The notes below the pieces were generated by a model, which saw only the letters and a program-made list of their open reading frames with translations, made no database searches and had not been told where the DNA came from. Shown here one piece after another: positions 48,677-59,066 of a stretch of 64,000 nt of DNA. This DNA is from Nitrospiraceae bacterium (GTDB lineage: Bacteria; Nitrospirota; Nitrospiria; Nitrospirales; Nitrospiraceae): NCBI GenBank assembly GCA_013140715.1, contig JABFSG010000038.1, positions 62,001 to 126,000 on the forward strand. The letters are read 5' to 3'. The position numbers and the translations under genes are program-made. How positions within the stretch are numbered: position 1 is the stretch's first letter; every line of letters starts with the position of its first letter.

Positions 48677-48708
48677 ACTATGGGGGAGCCTCTGTGCTCC
48701 CCCATAGT
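48677..48708 (-). terminator. Rho-independent terminator of the multicopper oxidase gene
   Basis: ACTATGGGGGAGC-CTCTGT-GCTCCCCCATAGT perfect 13-bp stem followed on the minus strand by TTTTTT. Confidence 0.9.
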
Positions 48709-48785
48709 CCGGATAAGGTTAACCGGCCTTGCACCTGTCATGGCAGCATCGTCGCTTGTTCAAGCCGACGTTACCTGCTGAAGGC

Positions 48786-51700
48786 CTATCGCCCCGGCAT
48801 GGACGTGCGCAACACCTCACCGTCGGTATTGTCACCTTCCGCCGTCTTGGTCGGCGGCACTTGCGGCATCAAGGGGAGCAGCCGTTGGTCGCCCATCGGC
48901 AGCACCTTGAAGAGGCCCCACTGCCCAGCATTGGCAAACGCCGGCCGCTGGTTCTTCCACAGATAATCGCCAACGATCTTATTCGGCCCGCCGGCTCCAC
49001 CGGTTAGATACGCGTTGATAATTTCAGACCCACCGAATTCCATCGTGCTGACCTGATCGGCCCCCTGCATATAGGGTTCATGCGGCCACTCGTGACCATC
49101 GATGGTAAAGAGCTGGACCTGTTCGCTAAATGCGCCCAGCACATGGATCGCCACCGGATCCCCGACATGCGCCTGCAACAGAGGCGTAGACGGCATCTCG
49201 CCCGCCTTCACGCAACTGAATATCTCAGCCACTTCACAGCCCTTTTCGATGCGCCAGGCCGTCGGTTCGGAACGGTAGTTCACCGCCGTGATCCCGGCTA
49301 CCTGCTGGATATAGGGCATGAAACTCACACCCACGATGTTATCCTCGTCTTGGAACATTAGAGAGAATGACCGGTAGTTTTTCCGGTTTTCGTTTCCGGG
49401 AAGCGTCCGGTCCACCATCACGTCCGCGCGCCAGCTGCTCTTCATCGTGATATCGCCGCCTGTCATCGGATCGCGGTAGTGCGATCCCTTAGGCCCGACA
49501 ATGATAGAACCGAACAGCCCGTTGCGCGGATTCTCAACGACATTCCCCCAATCCTGGATGAGAGCCGCCAGTTCACCGTACTCCGGATGGGCATAGTAGG
49601 TGTACGTCTTGCTCTGGCCGGGGCCGATCGTTTGATCCCCCGGATTATTGCCGACATTGGCGCCGAACGAATCCTTCGGATTGAATGCCATCATATCGAC
49701 ATGGAAGCCGGCCCGATCCTTCGCCATCTCATTCTTCAGATTGATCTTCACGCAATCGCCGACGTTCACGTGCAGGGTCAGGGGGCTCGGCTTCAGTTCG
49801 CCGGCCTTGACCTTGCCCCGATCCCCGTCGAGCACATACATTTTGCCCTGCTCGTTGCCGAAGACCATCTTCCGTTCCAGATCGACTTCCATCACGCCCG
49901 GCGCTCCGTCATGATACCGGATGTTCTGATCGATCGCCGAAACGTTGAAGCTCTTCACGGGCGCCTCCGCCGGACAGACCGATGAAGCGGATTTTTGAAT
50001 CTGCTCACGACTCGGCAAGGGTTTCAGATCTCCTTGCAACTCATCGAACACCCGGAACAGGCCCCAACTGCCTTCAGCAAAGTGCGAGGCCCGACCACTG
50101 TAGTAGAGATAGTCGCCGGCCTGCTTCTGCGGCCCACCAGCGGCGGGAATCGCCGGATCGTACCGCTCGCCGATCGCCAGATGGATGGTGCTGCGCGGCA
50201 TCGCAGTGATTCCATACCGTTCCATTGGGAACCAGTGGCCGGTCACATGCCAGGTATGGACTTCATTGGCGGAGCCCACCAGAGCCCGTACCAGAATGGG
50301 ATCGCCCAGGTAGGCTCGTAACAACGGCGTGCCGGGGTCGCCATGAATCCCGGACACAAAGAGTTTCGAGGGATCCGGATCGTTGGCCAAGCGCACGCTC
50401 AACGGCTCCACACGCATACTGTAGCCGCTGCCGGTCGTCGCTTCACCGCCGTTCAGGAACCGCATCGCCGATTTGTTGATACGGGCCGGGAATTGATGCG
50501 ACGGAGGCCCATCCACAGTCACTGCATCCAACTTGGCTTGTGGGTTGTCAGTGGTGATCAACTCCGCCGTCCGAGCATTACTGTCCATGATATGCATCAT
50601 CACTTCGCGGAAACTGCCACGGATATGGGCTGACACAGGCTCCAGCGTATGAATATCCGCGATGGGGCCGCTTCTGAGTTCTTTTCCGGTCACCGGGTCA
50701 TGATAGGTTGAGCGCGGAGGCTCGGTAATGAAAGCGGAGAACAGGCCATGGCCCCAGGTATCGGTGCCGAACACATGGTCATGCCAGTAGACCGTCCCAA
50801 AGTCTGCATCCACATACCACCGCTCACGGATGAACTCGACGCTCGCAATGTCATTCTTCTTATGTGCGTATTTCAACGGCCGATCGAAAGCAATGGTTTT
50901 GCCGGTGATGCTCTTGATCCGCGCGACTTCAAAGTATTTCGGGTCATCCATCGCCACGCCAAGTTCCGTATTCACATGGAACTTGGACGCATCCGCCACG
51001 GCGATACTCATGGCGCCGGCCTTGGTGTCCGCCGTCTGGACTGTATTGCCCGGGAGCGGCATCCCTTTGGTCGGTTGCGGGTCCGTCAGCATGGTAAAGG
51101 CCCGCAGGGACATATCGTAAGAGAAGCCGATTGTCGGCCCGTCAGATGAACTGGTATCGAATTGGAAGAAATGCGGATGGAGGTTGACCTTGTTGGCCCA
51201 ACCAGTTCGCGCATCGTCGGGAATTTTGTTCTTGTAGATGACATCCACGCAGTCGTAGACATTTCCACGGATCACCAACGGCACTTGCTTCTTGGGGGTC
51301 GCACGAACCTCCGCTTCCTCCTCGTGAAGCACAAAAATCATACCGATCGGATCGACGATGGCCGGTGTTTTGGCCGTTGCCGGTTTCAATGTGATCGGCA
51401 AGGTAATCGCGTTCACATTGAAGTGTTTGCGTGGCGAGTCGGACGGGCAGAGACTCCAGGGTCCCTGTTCGCCTGGCTTGGCCGGCTCTGTGCTCTTCGT
51501 ACCGTCTTCACGAACATGGAATGGCTCTAACCAGGGCGCACCGCCGTGATTCGGAGCAAACGGAGGCCGCTTGCCCAGATGCGGACGGAGCCAGGGGAAC
51601 GCCAGCTTGCCTGTCTGCGGATCGAAGGTAATCGCCGGCCGCTTCAACGGCGTGGGAGAGACGTAATCGGCCCACTTGTGGGGAGTCTCCGGTTCATTGA

Positions 51701-53525
51701 GCGCTAACGTGCCATCCCATTTCCAGTTCACCACCGTTGCGTCATGTGCCGCTGCTTGCTTGGTCTGGTCTTCCGTCTTACCCGGCAGACCCTGCGGCGG
51801 CAGCATGTACTCCACCCAATCCTTGATGGAGACCTTCACCGGATTAGCTTTCCAATCCGTTTTATCTTTGGTGATCTCCCACTTCTTGCCGCCATACCAA
51901 TCCACCGTCGTACCGACCAGCTTATCGGAGGAGACAGCCTGCTGAATCTTGCCCTTGCGGTCCGGCAGTTCCACCAGCGGCTTCATCACATCGGTCTGAA
52001 ACCCCGCCGATTGCAGCGTGTTATACACACGCCAGAAGCCCCACATCCCTGTCACATAATGTTGTGGAATATGGCAATGGAACACGAACTCTCCTGCCAA
52101 CGCTTGCAAACCACCGGAACCACCCTCTGTTACTTCATCATAAATTTCCGAGGGCCCGATCGACTGCACATCCAGCCGGTCCGAGGTATCGCTGATCGGG
52201 GGGAACTTGACCGGCCCGTTCTTGGAGAGGGTCGGATCGAGCTTGCTGGTCAAGGGCTGCCTGGCCCACCGGATCGAGCCCCCATGGAGGTGGTGAGAGT
52301 GCACGATCTCCGACCCGCCGACCATCCGGAACGTGGCCGGATCGCCGAGATAGGATCGCGGAACCGTCGTGGCTGGATCACCGAACGTGTAAGACCCATA
52401 GCCCTGCGATTCATCACTAAACCCAATCAAATGCTCCTGCTGTTCCAATCTCGTGCCGTGTGGCTCACTACGATAATTCAGCAAGCGCGCAGCAGGCCGA
52501 TAAGTATCGGTGTGCGGATCGCGCTGCGGCAGCATGTCGCCCTTGCGGTTCAGCAATCGGAACGTTTCATCTCCTGCCTCATGATAGAAAATCACAAATT
52601 CTCTAAAATCCGACCCGTTTGCCACATCGATCATGGCTTCCCAGCCGCTCTTCATCTCCTCCCCGGTGAAGGGGCTGAGGAAGCGGGAGCCTCGCGGTTC
52701 GACGACCAGCGATCCCAGCAAGCCCAAGGAATACTGATCCCGGCTCGCATGGCTGTGGAACGCCCGTCCACCGACTTGCAGATCGTTGGGGATCGCCCAT
52801 TCGAACTCTCCGCTCTTGCCGGTCGGCACCAGGGCATCCGGGTTATTGGCAGTCGCCGGCTTCCCCGTGCTGGCCACCAGCATCTGGGAGCCATTGATGA
52901 TCATGTTGGTCGCATCGTCGGCAATCTGGTTGCGCAGCGTGATCTTGAGGCAATCGCCCTGGTTCGCCCGGATGACCAGTGGTTGGATCAGATCGCCCTG
53001 CAACCCGTGTGAAACAGCACCTCCCGAAAACGTCGGATCCTCGCTGTCCCGCGCCGCCTGGTTCTTCGCTTCTTCGGCCCGAACTCCGGCAACATCCTCA
53101 GTCAGGACATACATGAAACCGGGATAGAAATCCCCAAACCGACTGACCGTGATCTCGACCGTGATGGCAGAAATATCGTAGGCCCGGACCGGCATCTGCG
53201 CCGAGCAGCGCGCGCCTTGCCCTACCTTCACCTTATCTTTATCTTCCGCGACGAGGAGCACCCCTTGCTGCATCGCATGGGCGCCGGCGCCCTGGAAAGG
53301 ACCTTTGCTCTGCACCTGCCTCTCAATCTGCTCGATGGCGCGAGCCATCTTATCCTGCAGCACCGGACCCGCAGGCTGATGCACGACAGTCGCAGCAGCT
53401 GCCGTTTCAGCATTCATCACAGCCGCATGCTGGTGAGAAGCCGTTTCTGCCCACGCCTGCGTGACGCCCAAGACGGCGGCGAGCAACGCAACCCCGGCCT
53501 GACTTACAAACTTTCTGGTGGTCAT
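48786..53525 (-). CDS. giant multi-cupredoxin-domain multicopper oxidase
   Basis: ORF 48786..53585, likely start MTTRKFVSQAGVALLAAVLGVTQAWA at 53525 with GGAGGAGGAG RBS; Cu motifs HSHASRD, HSHHLHGG, FHCHIPQHYVTGMWGFWRV, LHPHFFQF, YWHDHVFG, HTWHVTGHWFP, FTIDGHEWPHEP. Confidence 0.9.
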   Translation of the reverse strand: MTTRKFVSQAGVALLAAVLGVTQAWAETASHQHAAVMNAETAAAATVVHQPAGPVLQDKMARAIEQIERQVQSKGPFQGAGAHAMQQGVLLVAEDKDKVKVGQGARCSAQMPVRAYDISAITVEITVSRFGDFYPGFMYVLTEDVAGVRAEEAKNQAARDSEDPTFSGGAVSHGLQGDLIQPLVIRANQGDCLKITLRNQIADDATNMIINGSQMLVASTGKPATANNPDALVPTGKSGEFEWAIPNDLQVGGRAFHSHASRDQYSLGLLGSLVVEPRGSRFLSPFTGEEMKSGWEAMIDVANGSDFREFVIFYHEAGDETFRLLNRKGDMLPQRDPHTDTYRPAARLLNYRSEPHGTRLEQQEHLIGFSDESQGYGSYTFGDPATTVPRSYLGDPATFRMVGGSEIVHSHHLHGGSIRWARQPLTSKLDPTLSKNGPVKFPPISDTSDRLDVQSIGPSEIYDEVTEGGSGGLQALAGEFVFHCHIPQHYVTGMWGFWRVYNTLQSAGFQTDVMKPLVELPDRKGKIQQAVSSDKLVGTTVDWYGGKKWEITKDKTDWKANPVKVSIKDWVEYMLPPQGLPGKTEDQTKQAAAHDATVVNWKWDGTLALNEPETPHKWADYVSPTPLKRPAITFDPQTGKLAFPWLRPHLGKRPPFAPNHGGAPWLEPFHVREDGTKSTEPAKPGEQGPWSLCPSDSPRKHFNVNAITLPITLKPATAKTPAIVDPIGMIFVLHEEEAEVRATPKKQVPLVIRGNVYDCVDVIYKNKIPDDARTGWANKVNLHPHFFQFDTSSSDGPTIGFSYDMSLRAFTMLTDPQPTKGMPLPGNTVQTADTKAGAMSIAVADASKFHVNTELGVAMDDPKYFEVARIKSITGKTIAFDRPLKYAHKKNDIASVEFIRERWYVDADFGTVYWHDHVFGTDTWGHGLFSAFITEPPRSTYHDPVTGKELRSGPIADIHTLEPVSAHIRGSFREVMMHIMDSNARTAELITTDNPQAKLDAVTVDGPPSHQFPARINKSAMRFLNGGEATTGSGYSMRVEPLSVRLANDPDPSKLFVSGIHGDPGTPLLRAYLGDPILVRALVGSANEVHTWHVTGHWFPMERYGITAMPRSTIHLAIGERYDPAIPAAGGPQKQAGDYLYYSGRASHFAEGSWGLFRVFDELQGDLKPLPSREQIQKSASSVCPAEAPVKSFNVSAIDQNIRYHDGAPGVMEVDLERKMVFGNEQGKMYVLDGDRGKVKAGELKPSPLTLHVNVGDCVKINLKNEMAKDRAGFHVDMMAFNPKDSFGANVGNNPGDQTIGPGQSKTYTYYAHPEYGELAALIQDWGNVVENPRNGLFGSIIVGPKGSHYRDPMTGGDITMKSSWRADVMVDRTLPGNENRKNYRSFSLMFQDEDNIVGVSFMPYIQQVAGITAVNYRSEPTAWRIEKGCEVAEIFSCVKAGEMPSTPLLQAHVGDPVAIHVLGAFSEQVQLFTIDGHEWPHEPYMQGADQVSTMEFGGSEIINAYLTGGAGGPNKIVGDYLWKNQRPAFANAGQWGLFKVLPMGDQRLLPLMPQVPPTKTAEGDNTDGEVLRTSMPGR

Positions 53526-54060
53526 CCTCTCCTCCTCCTGAATAACACCCGTTGAAAACATTCCCCCCGCAGTAGCTCTATCCACTCAACGCTGGCGCAA
53601 CGAGCGCCTTTGCATCTTATCAGAAATATTTACTTGCTTATTCGCCAGACGAAGATCCTCACTCGTCGTGCAACCTTTGCCGGACTGGTCGTCGCTTCAT
53701 CGATCACCTGCAACAGCCAGTCACCAGCACTGCATGGCGATTACTATTTCATCAGGTAGGGTGTCATTGAGAGCCAATGACAGTTCGAGAAACCGCCGGC
53801 CTAAGAAATAGTTCAGGGTTACATCCCCCTCCCATAAATAGCAGGGGTCGGATGGTTAACCTCAAAGCTGCGGCAAAACATACTGAACTTCGATCAGGCT
53901 GTCAACCCCTCCACGCTCCCGTTCGATCGCCGACAAGACTCGCAATACTTCACCGCGCGAAATCCCACATCTCGAAGAATTATGCAGCGTGTTCAGTCTC
54001 TGCCTTTGAAAAGCTTCTTCTTCGATGGGCACGACTCCACTTATATGCGATAATCACCGC

Positions 54061-55872
54061 ATGCTTCTCAAACGTTGGTTGGTGGGCGATCCGCTTAAAA
54101 GCGCTCAGGCTGCACAGCAACGGCTGTCCAAGACCCTCGCTCTCGCGGTCTTTTCTTCGAATGCGATTTCTTCCGTCGCCTATGCCACGGAAGAAATCTT
54201 ACTGGTTCTGGTCCTTGCGGGAGCCGCCGCCGTCGCCTGGTCCATCCCCATCAGCCTTGCGATTCTTTTTCTCATCGTCGTCCTGACCATCTCCTACCGC
54301 CAGATCGTCTACGAATACCCAGAGGGTGGTGGAGCCTATGTTGTTGCCCGCACCAATCTGGGGGAACGTCCCGCACTGATCGCTGCAGGAGCGCTGATCA
54401 TCGATTATGTCCTCACTGTGGCCGTCAGCGTGGCGGCGGGCATCGCAGCCTTGACTTCGGCCGTGCCAAGTTTGTTCGTGCATCGCGAAGCCCTGGGGCT
54501 CGCCGCGACTATCTTGATTATCGTCATCAATCTTCGCGGCATGCGGGAGTCAGGAAAATTCTTCGCCGTCCCCGTCTACTTTGCCATTGGTTCCCTCGGG
54601 ATTATGGTGGTGATCGGAAGTATCCATGCCCTGTTCGGACAAAGTGTCTCTGCAACGCCAGACCACCAGACGGCGATCGAAGAACTGACGCTGTTCTTGA
54701 TTCTTCGCTCATTCGCCGCCGGTTGCTCGGCCGTGACCGGGATGGAAGTGATTTCGAACGGTGTCAAAACCTTTCGTCGACCGGAGTCTGAAAATGCGTC
54801 GACCACCATGATTTACATGTCCCTGATTCTGGCCGCCTTGTTTATGGGTATCACCTTCCTGGCCTCGCATCATGGCATACTGCCCAAAACGGATGAGACA
54901 ATCGTATCTCAGCTGGCACATCTGACCTTCGGCACCGGGACTCTGTACTACGCCCTCCAGATTGGGACGATGCTGCTGTTGGTGCTTGCCGCCAACAGCG
55001 CCTTTGCCGGCTTCCCCCATCTCGCATCGATCCTCGCGCGTGACGGCTATATGCCCCGTCAGATGGCGACATTCGGCGACCGCTTAGTGTTCTCGAACGG
55101 GATCATCATTTTGGGGGTCTTCGCCTGTTTCCTCTTGATCCTCTTTCACGGCGACCCACACGCATTGATCCCTCTGTATGCAGTCGGCGTGTTCATCTCC
55201 TTCACCTTGTCCCAAGCCGGCATGGTCCGACGATGGCTGACCAAAAAGGGGCCTCACTGGCAGACGAAACTGGTCGTGAATGGCCTAGGCGCAATCACAA
55301 CCGGCATCGCCACCATTATCCTGGCCAGCACCAAGTTTACACAGGGCGCCTGGATCGTCTTTCTTCTCATCATCCTCTTGGTGTGGCTGTTCCTTTCGAT
55401 CCGCTCTCACTACAAAGCCGTCTCAGAACAGATCGCACTCACGCGCGATCACCGTCCTCCACCACCACGACGCAATATCGTCATCATCCCTATCAATGGG
55501 GTCAATCAATCGGTCATACGAGCCGTCGACTATGCACGGAGTCGAACGGGCGAGATTCAGGCTGTGATGGTGGATGTGGATGCCGAAGCCACGGCGCGCA
55601 ACCAAATTCAATGGGCCCAGTGGGGCTGCGGTGTCCGGCTGACTGTATTACCCTGCCCCTACCGCTCCGTCTTAAGCTCCTTTCTCGACTACGTCGAAGG
55701 TCTCTTGGAAAAGGAACCGGACACCTGGGTCACGGTCGTGATCCCGGAAATTCTCCCGGCTCACTGGTGGCACGGAGTCCTGCACAATCAGCGGGCTCTC
55801 CTCCTCAAAGCCTCGCTCCTGTTCAAGGAACGCGTTATCCTGATCGATGTGCCATTCCATCTCAAGAGATGA
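54061..55872 (+). CDS. APC-family amino acid/cation permease
   Basis: ORF 54025..55872, likely start MLLKRWLVGDPLKSAQ; ISSVAYATEEILLVLVLAG, YPEGGGAYVVARTNLGERPALIAAGALIIDYVLTVAVSVAAG. Confidence 0.9.
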   Translation: MLLKRWLVGDPLKSAQAAQQRLSKTLALAVFSSNAISSVAYATEEILLVLVLAGAAAVAWSIPISLAILFLIVVLTISYRQIVYEYPEGGGAYVVARTNLGERPALIAAGALIIDYVLTVAVSVAAGIAALTSAVPSLFVHREALGLAATILIIVINLRGMRESGKFFAVPVYFAIGSLGIMVVIGSIHALFGQSVSATPDHQTAIEELTLFLILRSFAAGCSAVTGMEVISNGVKTFRRPESENASTTMIYMSLILAALFMGITFLASHHGILPKTDETIVSQLAHLTFGTGTLYYALQIGTMLLLVLAANSAFAGFPHLASILARDGYMPRQMATFGDRLVFSNGIIILGVFACFLLILFHGDPHALIPLYAVGVFISFTLSQAGMVRRWLTKKGPHWQTKLVVNGLGAITTGIATIILASTKFTQGAWIVFLLIILLVWLFLSIRSHYKAVSEQIALTRDHRPPPPRRNIVIIPINGVNQSVIRAVDYARSRTGEIQAVMVDVDAEATARNQIQWAQWGCGVRLTVLPCPYRSVLSSFLDYVEGLLEKEPDTWVTVVIPEILPAHWWHGVLHNQRALLLKASLLFKERVILIDVPFHLKR

Positions 55873-56933
55873 CCATGAGACGTGAAACGTATAGCGTGAA
55901 GCGTGAAGCGCTGGGTCGGAACTGTTGTCTATTCGTTTTCGCCATATGCCTTGCCGCAACCTCTCCGGTCCATGCGTTCAAAATTACCGAACCGGCGGTG
56001 GGAACCAAGCTGACAGCCGGACAATCCGTCACAGCCCACGTGGACCTCGGCAAAGATTCCGGCATTGTGCTGGTTCGCTATTATTGGTATGGCGAGCAGG
56101 ACGATACCCTGGTCGAGCAGGATGACACTACCGCCATGGGATCGATTGTCGCGCCTGTGGCGTTAATCGGATTATCAAGCCATCATCCACCCTTCGGCGG
56201 TCCGTTGCTGGTTCCGAAAGACGGTGTCGGGCCGATGCGGTTGCTGGCAGTGGCTGAAATCTCACGGGGACGATTGGGAACGAGATCGGTCTTCGATGAA
56301 ATTCTGGTGAGGGTTGAACCGGCTGCTTCCCTCACTGCGATCGATTTCGAAACGGATAAACCCTTGCACCTCGGACGAGCGGGGCAATCCTCTGCATTCG
56401 GTCACGTCGATTCAATGGGGAAGATCTTCGAGCTGCCGGTCGTCGGTGAGTTCGCCGATGGCGTGACCCGCCGGATCAGCGCCCCGGCAACCGGTACGAA
56501 TTACCACTCCTCAAGCGAAAAAGTCATCAAGGTTCTCGCCGATGGCTTGCTTCAAATTGTCGGCAATGGAAAAACAACCGTAACCGTTACCAACCGCGGC
56601 AAGCAGGCTGCGATCGAGGTCACAGTCCAGGTGAATGAGGAACCGAACGAGCCGCCGGTTGCGGATGCGGGACCGAATAAAAGTGTGAAAGCGGGATCGA
56701 AGGTGAAACTGAACGGTTTGAAGAGTCGCGACCCGGAAGGCGAAGCCCTCTACTATGCATGGAGCCAGGTGCGAGGCAGCAAGATCGCGCTGCTGGACCC
56801 GGATAATGCGGAGCCCTCGTTCCTCGCGCCGACCGTGTCGGAGAAACGGACCTATCGGTTCAAGTTGAGGGTGACGGATAAAAAGGGGGCGGACTCGGTG
56901 CCAGCGTTTGTGGATGTCACAGTTGAGCCGTGA
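55869..56933 (+). CDS. secreted PKD/Ig-like domain protein
   Basis: C-terminal part of ORF 55233..56933; PPVADAGPNKSVKAGSKVKLNGLKSRDPEGEALYYAWSQVRG is PKD/REJ-like. Start uncertain. Confidence 0.75.
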   Translation: MTMRRETYSVKREALGRNCCLFVFAICLAATSPVHAFKITEPAVGTKLTAGQSVTAHVDLGKDSGIVLVRYYWYGEQDDTLVEQDDTTAMGSIVAPVALIGLSSHHPPFGGPLLVPKDGVGPMRLLAVAEISRGRLGTRSVFDEILVRVEPAASLTAIDFETDKPLHLGRAGQSSAFGHVDSMGKIFELPVVGEFADGVTRRISAPATGTNYHSSSEKVIKVLADGLLQIVGNGKTTVTVTNRGKQAAIEVTVQVNEEPNEPPVADAGPNKSVKAGSKVKLNGLKSRDPEGEALYYAWSQVRGSKIALLDPDNAEPSFLAPTVSEKRTYRFKLRVTDKKGADSVPAFVDVTVEP

Positions 56934-57013
56934 GAATCGGGCGCGACTGGGGCGCTTTCCGTACTCGCGCCGCCCACGCGCAAGAAAGTGGATTGGAACG
57001 ACGCCCGCGTCAG

Positions 57014-57070
57014 TTTTTTGCTCCCGGAGCGCGCACGATCAGAATGTGCTCGCTCGACGGCCGCAGTCAG
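57014..57070 (+). repeat. third copy of the GC-rich palindromic dispersed repeat
   Basis: TTTTTTGCTCCCGGAGCGCGCACGATCAGAATGTGCTCGCTCGACGGCCGCAGTC, cf. 5116-5168. Confidence 0.7.
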
Positions 57071-57268
57071 ACTGACACGGGCATCATTCCAAGTGGTCAC
57101 ATGCGCATTCGGAGAATGCGCGTAGTTGGAGTCATCCCGCCGCTCCTGTCAATGAACGATTTTCTGACTCGCCTCGAAAGAATCCACGCATCGGCACACT
57201 TGTAGTATGGACAGCATAAGATTTATGCTCTGCCCTTAATCAAAATCCCCTCTGCGATCGCAGATTCG

Positions 57269-58747
57269 ATGAACATGACATTGAAACGACCTTTTCTACT
57301 GGTCTTGGCCTCTCTCCTCATTCTTGGCAGCCCCCTACTTGCTCTCGCTGAAACCAAAGTCCTGACTGCTGAAGCCACATATATAATGGGCGACGGCGAA
57401 ACGCCATCCTCCGCCGAAGCAATGGTGCTTCAGAAAGCCAAGCAAATCGCGCTTGAGCAAGCCGGCACCTATGTCGAGAGCTATACGAAAATTCAGAATC
57501 TCGACTTGACTGTCGAGGAAATTCAAACTATCGCGGGCGGAGTGTTACAGGTAGACGTGCTTGAGAAGAAAAGGTCACTAGTCGGTGATGGGCTACAGCT
57601 CTACATCAAGATTAGGGCCGCTGTGAGCACTGATAAGATGCAGGAGTTAGCTCAACGCATTAGGGGAAAGAACGCCGCTGACGAATACAAGAGGCTTCAA
57701 GAAGAATACGTTCGTCTCAGTAAGGAAATCGAAACCTGGAAACAGCTGATCATCAAAACTTCACAAGGCGCAGAACGCAATACCGCACTAGACCAAATCA
57801 GGGAGCGAGAAAAAGCCTTCTCTTCACTGCAAAGTCGGGAGTTGGCCTTTTACCAACAGCTTTTCTCAGGTGAGGGAATCCTAGCAGAGGCAACCAGCCA
57901 GCTATCGAAAAAGCAGGCTCACAAAGAGATATTAGAAGGTCTCGTGCAATGGATCACAACGAAAGGTTACCGCATTACGCACCAAAAGCCGAGTGTGCGT
58001 ACTTCGATTAAGAAACCTGGATATGCCACGGTAACTATCCCTGTCTCAATTGGGCTAACCACTGAGGCAAGGCAGCGCATTGTGGAGGTAGCAGAACAGC
58101 TTGGCGGGAGCATGCAAACGCTACGGCATCCAACACCAGAAACAATGTGCGGCAAGGATACATTTCAGAAATCCTCCCTTATAGCTTTCCCCGTTATCCT
58201 TTCACAGGACGCCGAACTCCAGGAGCTGTTATTGGAACTGGTCAACAACCAGGTCCTTGAAATCAGTGCTCGAAAGGCTGATGATACGATCATATTTGAA
58301 AACTCACAGAAGCTGATGTCTCAACGCGTGAGCGACCGAGACTGTTCAGCGAACCCTGGCCGAGACATAGCTCCTCTCCGAAGGTATTACTTACAAACAG
58401 CGCCTACCAGCAGCAAGCCACTGGTAGCCCCATTCTTTTCTTATGCCCTTCCCACGCTCGAGGAACTGTATCCTGGCTTTGAAGACATCATATCCAAGGG
58501 ACGCACCAAGAATGAGTCAGATTCTGACATCCTTAAATACATTAACTTCGAGATCGAACACATCAGACAAGCAAGCCCTGAATTATCCGCCGAGCAACTA
58601 GCTGAGTTTTCTGCTGGTTGCCGCATTTTTTCTGATGCCTATAAAGCTGCCCGCGATGAAGAACGGCGTCTAGAGCGCGCTCAAATAGGGGCAATGATAG
58701 GAATGATGGGAGCGCTGATGAACCGTGATTCTATGGCCAGCGAGTGA
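57269..58747 (+). CDS. secreted FlgT-N-like protein
   Basis: 492 aa; signal peptide, SSAEAMVLQKAKQIALEQAGTYVESYTKIQNLDLTVEEIQTIAGGVLQVDVLEKKR. Confidence 0.65.
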   Translation: MNMTLKRPFLLVLASLLILGSPLLALAETKVLTAEATYIMGDGETPSSAEAMVLQKAKQIALEQAGTYVESYTKIQNLDLTVEEIQTIAGGVLQVDVLEKKRSLVGDGLQLYIKIRAAVSTDKMQELAQRIRGKNAADEYKRLQEEYVRLSKEIETWKQLIIKTSQGAERNTALDQIREREKAFSSLQSRELAFYQQLFSGEGILAEATSQLSKKQAHKEILEGLVQWITTKGYRITHQKPSVRTSIKKPGYATVTIPVSIGLTTEARQRIVEVAEQLGGSMQTLRHPTPETMCGKDTFQKSSLIAFPVILSQDAELQELLLELVNNQVLEISARKADDTIIFENSQKLMSQRVSDRDCSANPGRDIAPLRRYYLQTAPTSSKPLVAPFFSYALPTLEELYPGFEDIISKGRTKNESDSDILKYINFEIEHIRQASPELSAEQLAEFSAGCRIFSDAYKAARDEERRLERAQIGAMIGMMGALMNRDSMASE

Positions 58748-59066
58748 GCTAGACAACATGCCGAGGATGCCGCTCGCAAAGACGACGAACCGCTCAAATC
58801 CTTGAAGACGACCAGGGGAAGGGAGCTAAAGTTGATTTCAAAGCAGCCCCTAAAAAAGCCTTGTCGGACGTCAGCTGGATCGAACCAGGTACCTTCTCAA
58901 GTTTTTCTAATCGATCAACCAGTGGGCTCGACCTTTGTTATCGATCTATCACTTGAATCTATAGCATCCATCAGTAATGTCCAGGCGCGAGTTGCCCTCA
59001 AGTCAACCTCTAAGTAACTAAGCAACGCGAGATTGGAAGCTCAGATAGCCGGAGAGGAGATTAGAC

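Noticed and set aside
47644-48966. 440-aa plus-strand ORF
   Set aside because: Antisense to three minus-strand genes and a perfect terminator; no recognisable protein features.
51744-53012. 422-aa plus-strand ORF antisense to the multicopper oxidase
   Set aside because: Shadow ORF of a high-GC gene; low-complexity Arg/His/Leu-rich sequence with no domain, while the opposite strand encodes a clear MCO.
55233-55868. N-terminal part of the 566-aa plus-strand ORF 55233..56933
   Set aside because: Overlaps the APC permease in another frame and is low-complexity; the real secreted protein begins near 55869.
58802-59017. 71-aa plus-strand ORF
   Set aside because: No start-site support or recognisable family; may be remnant sequence.
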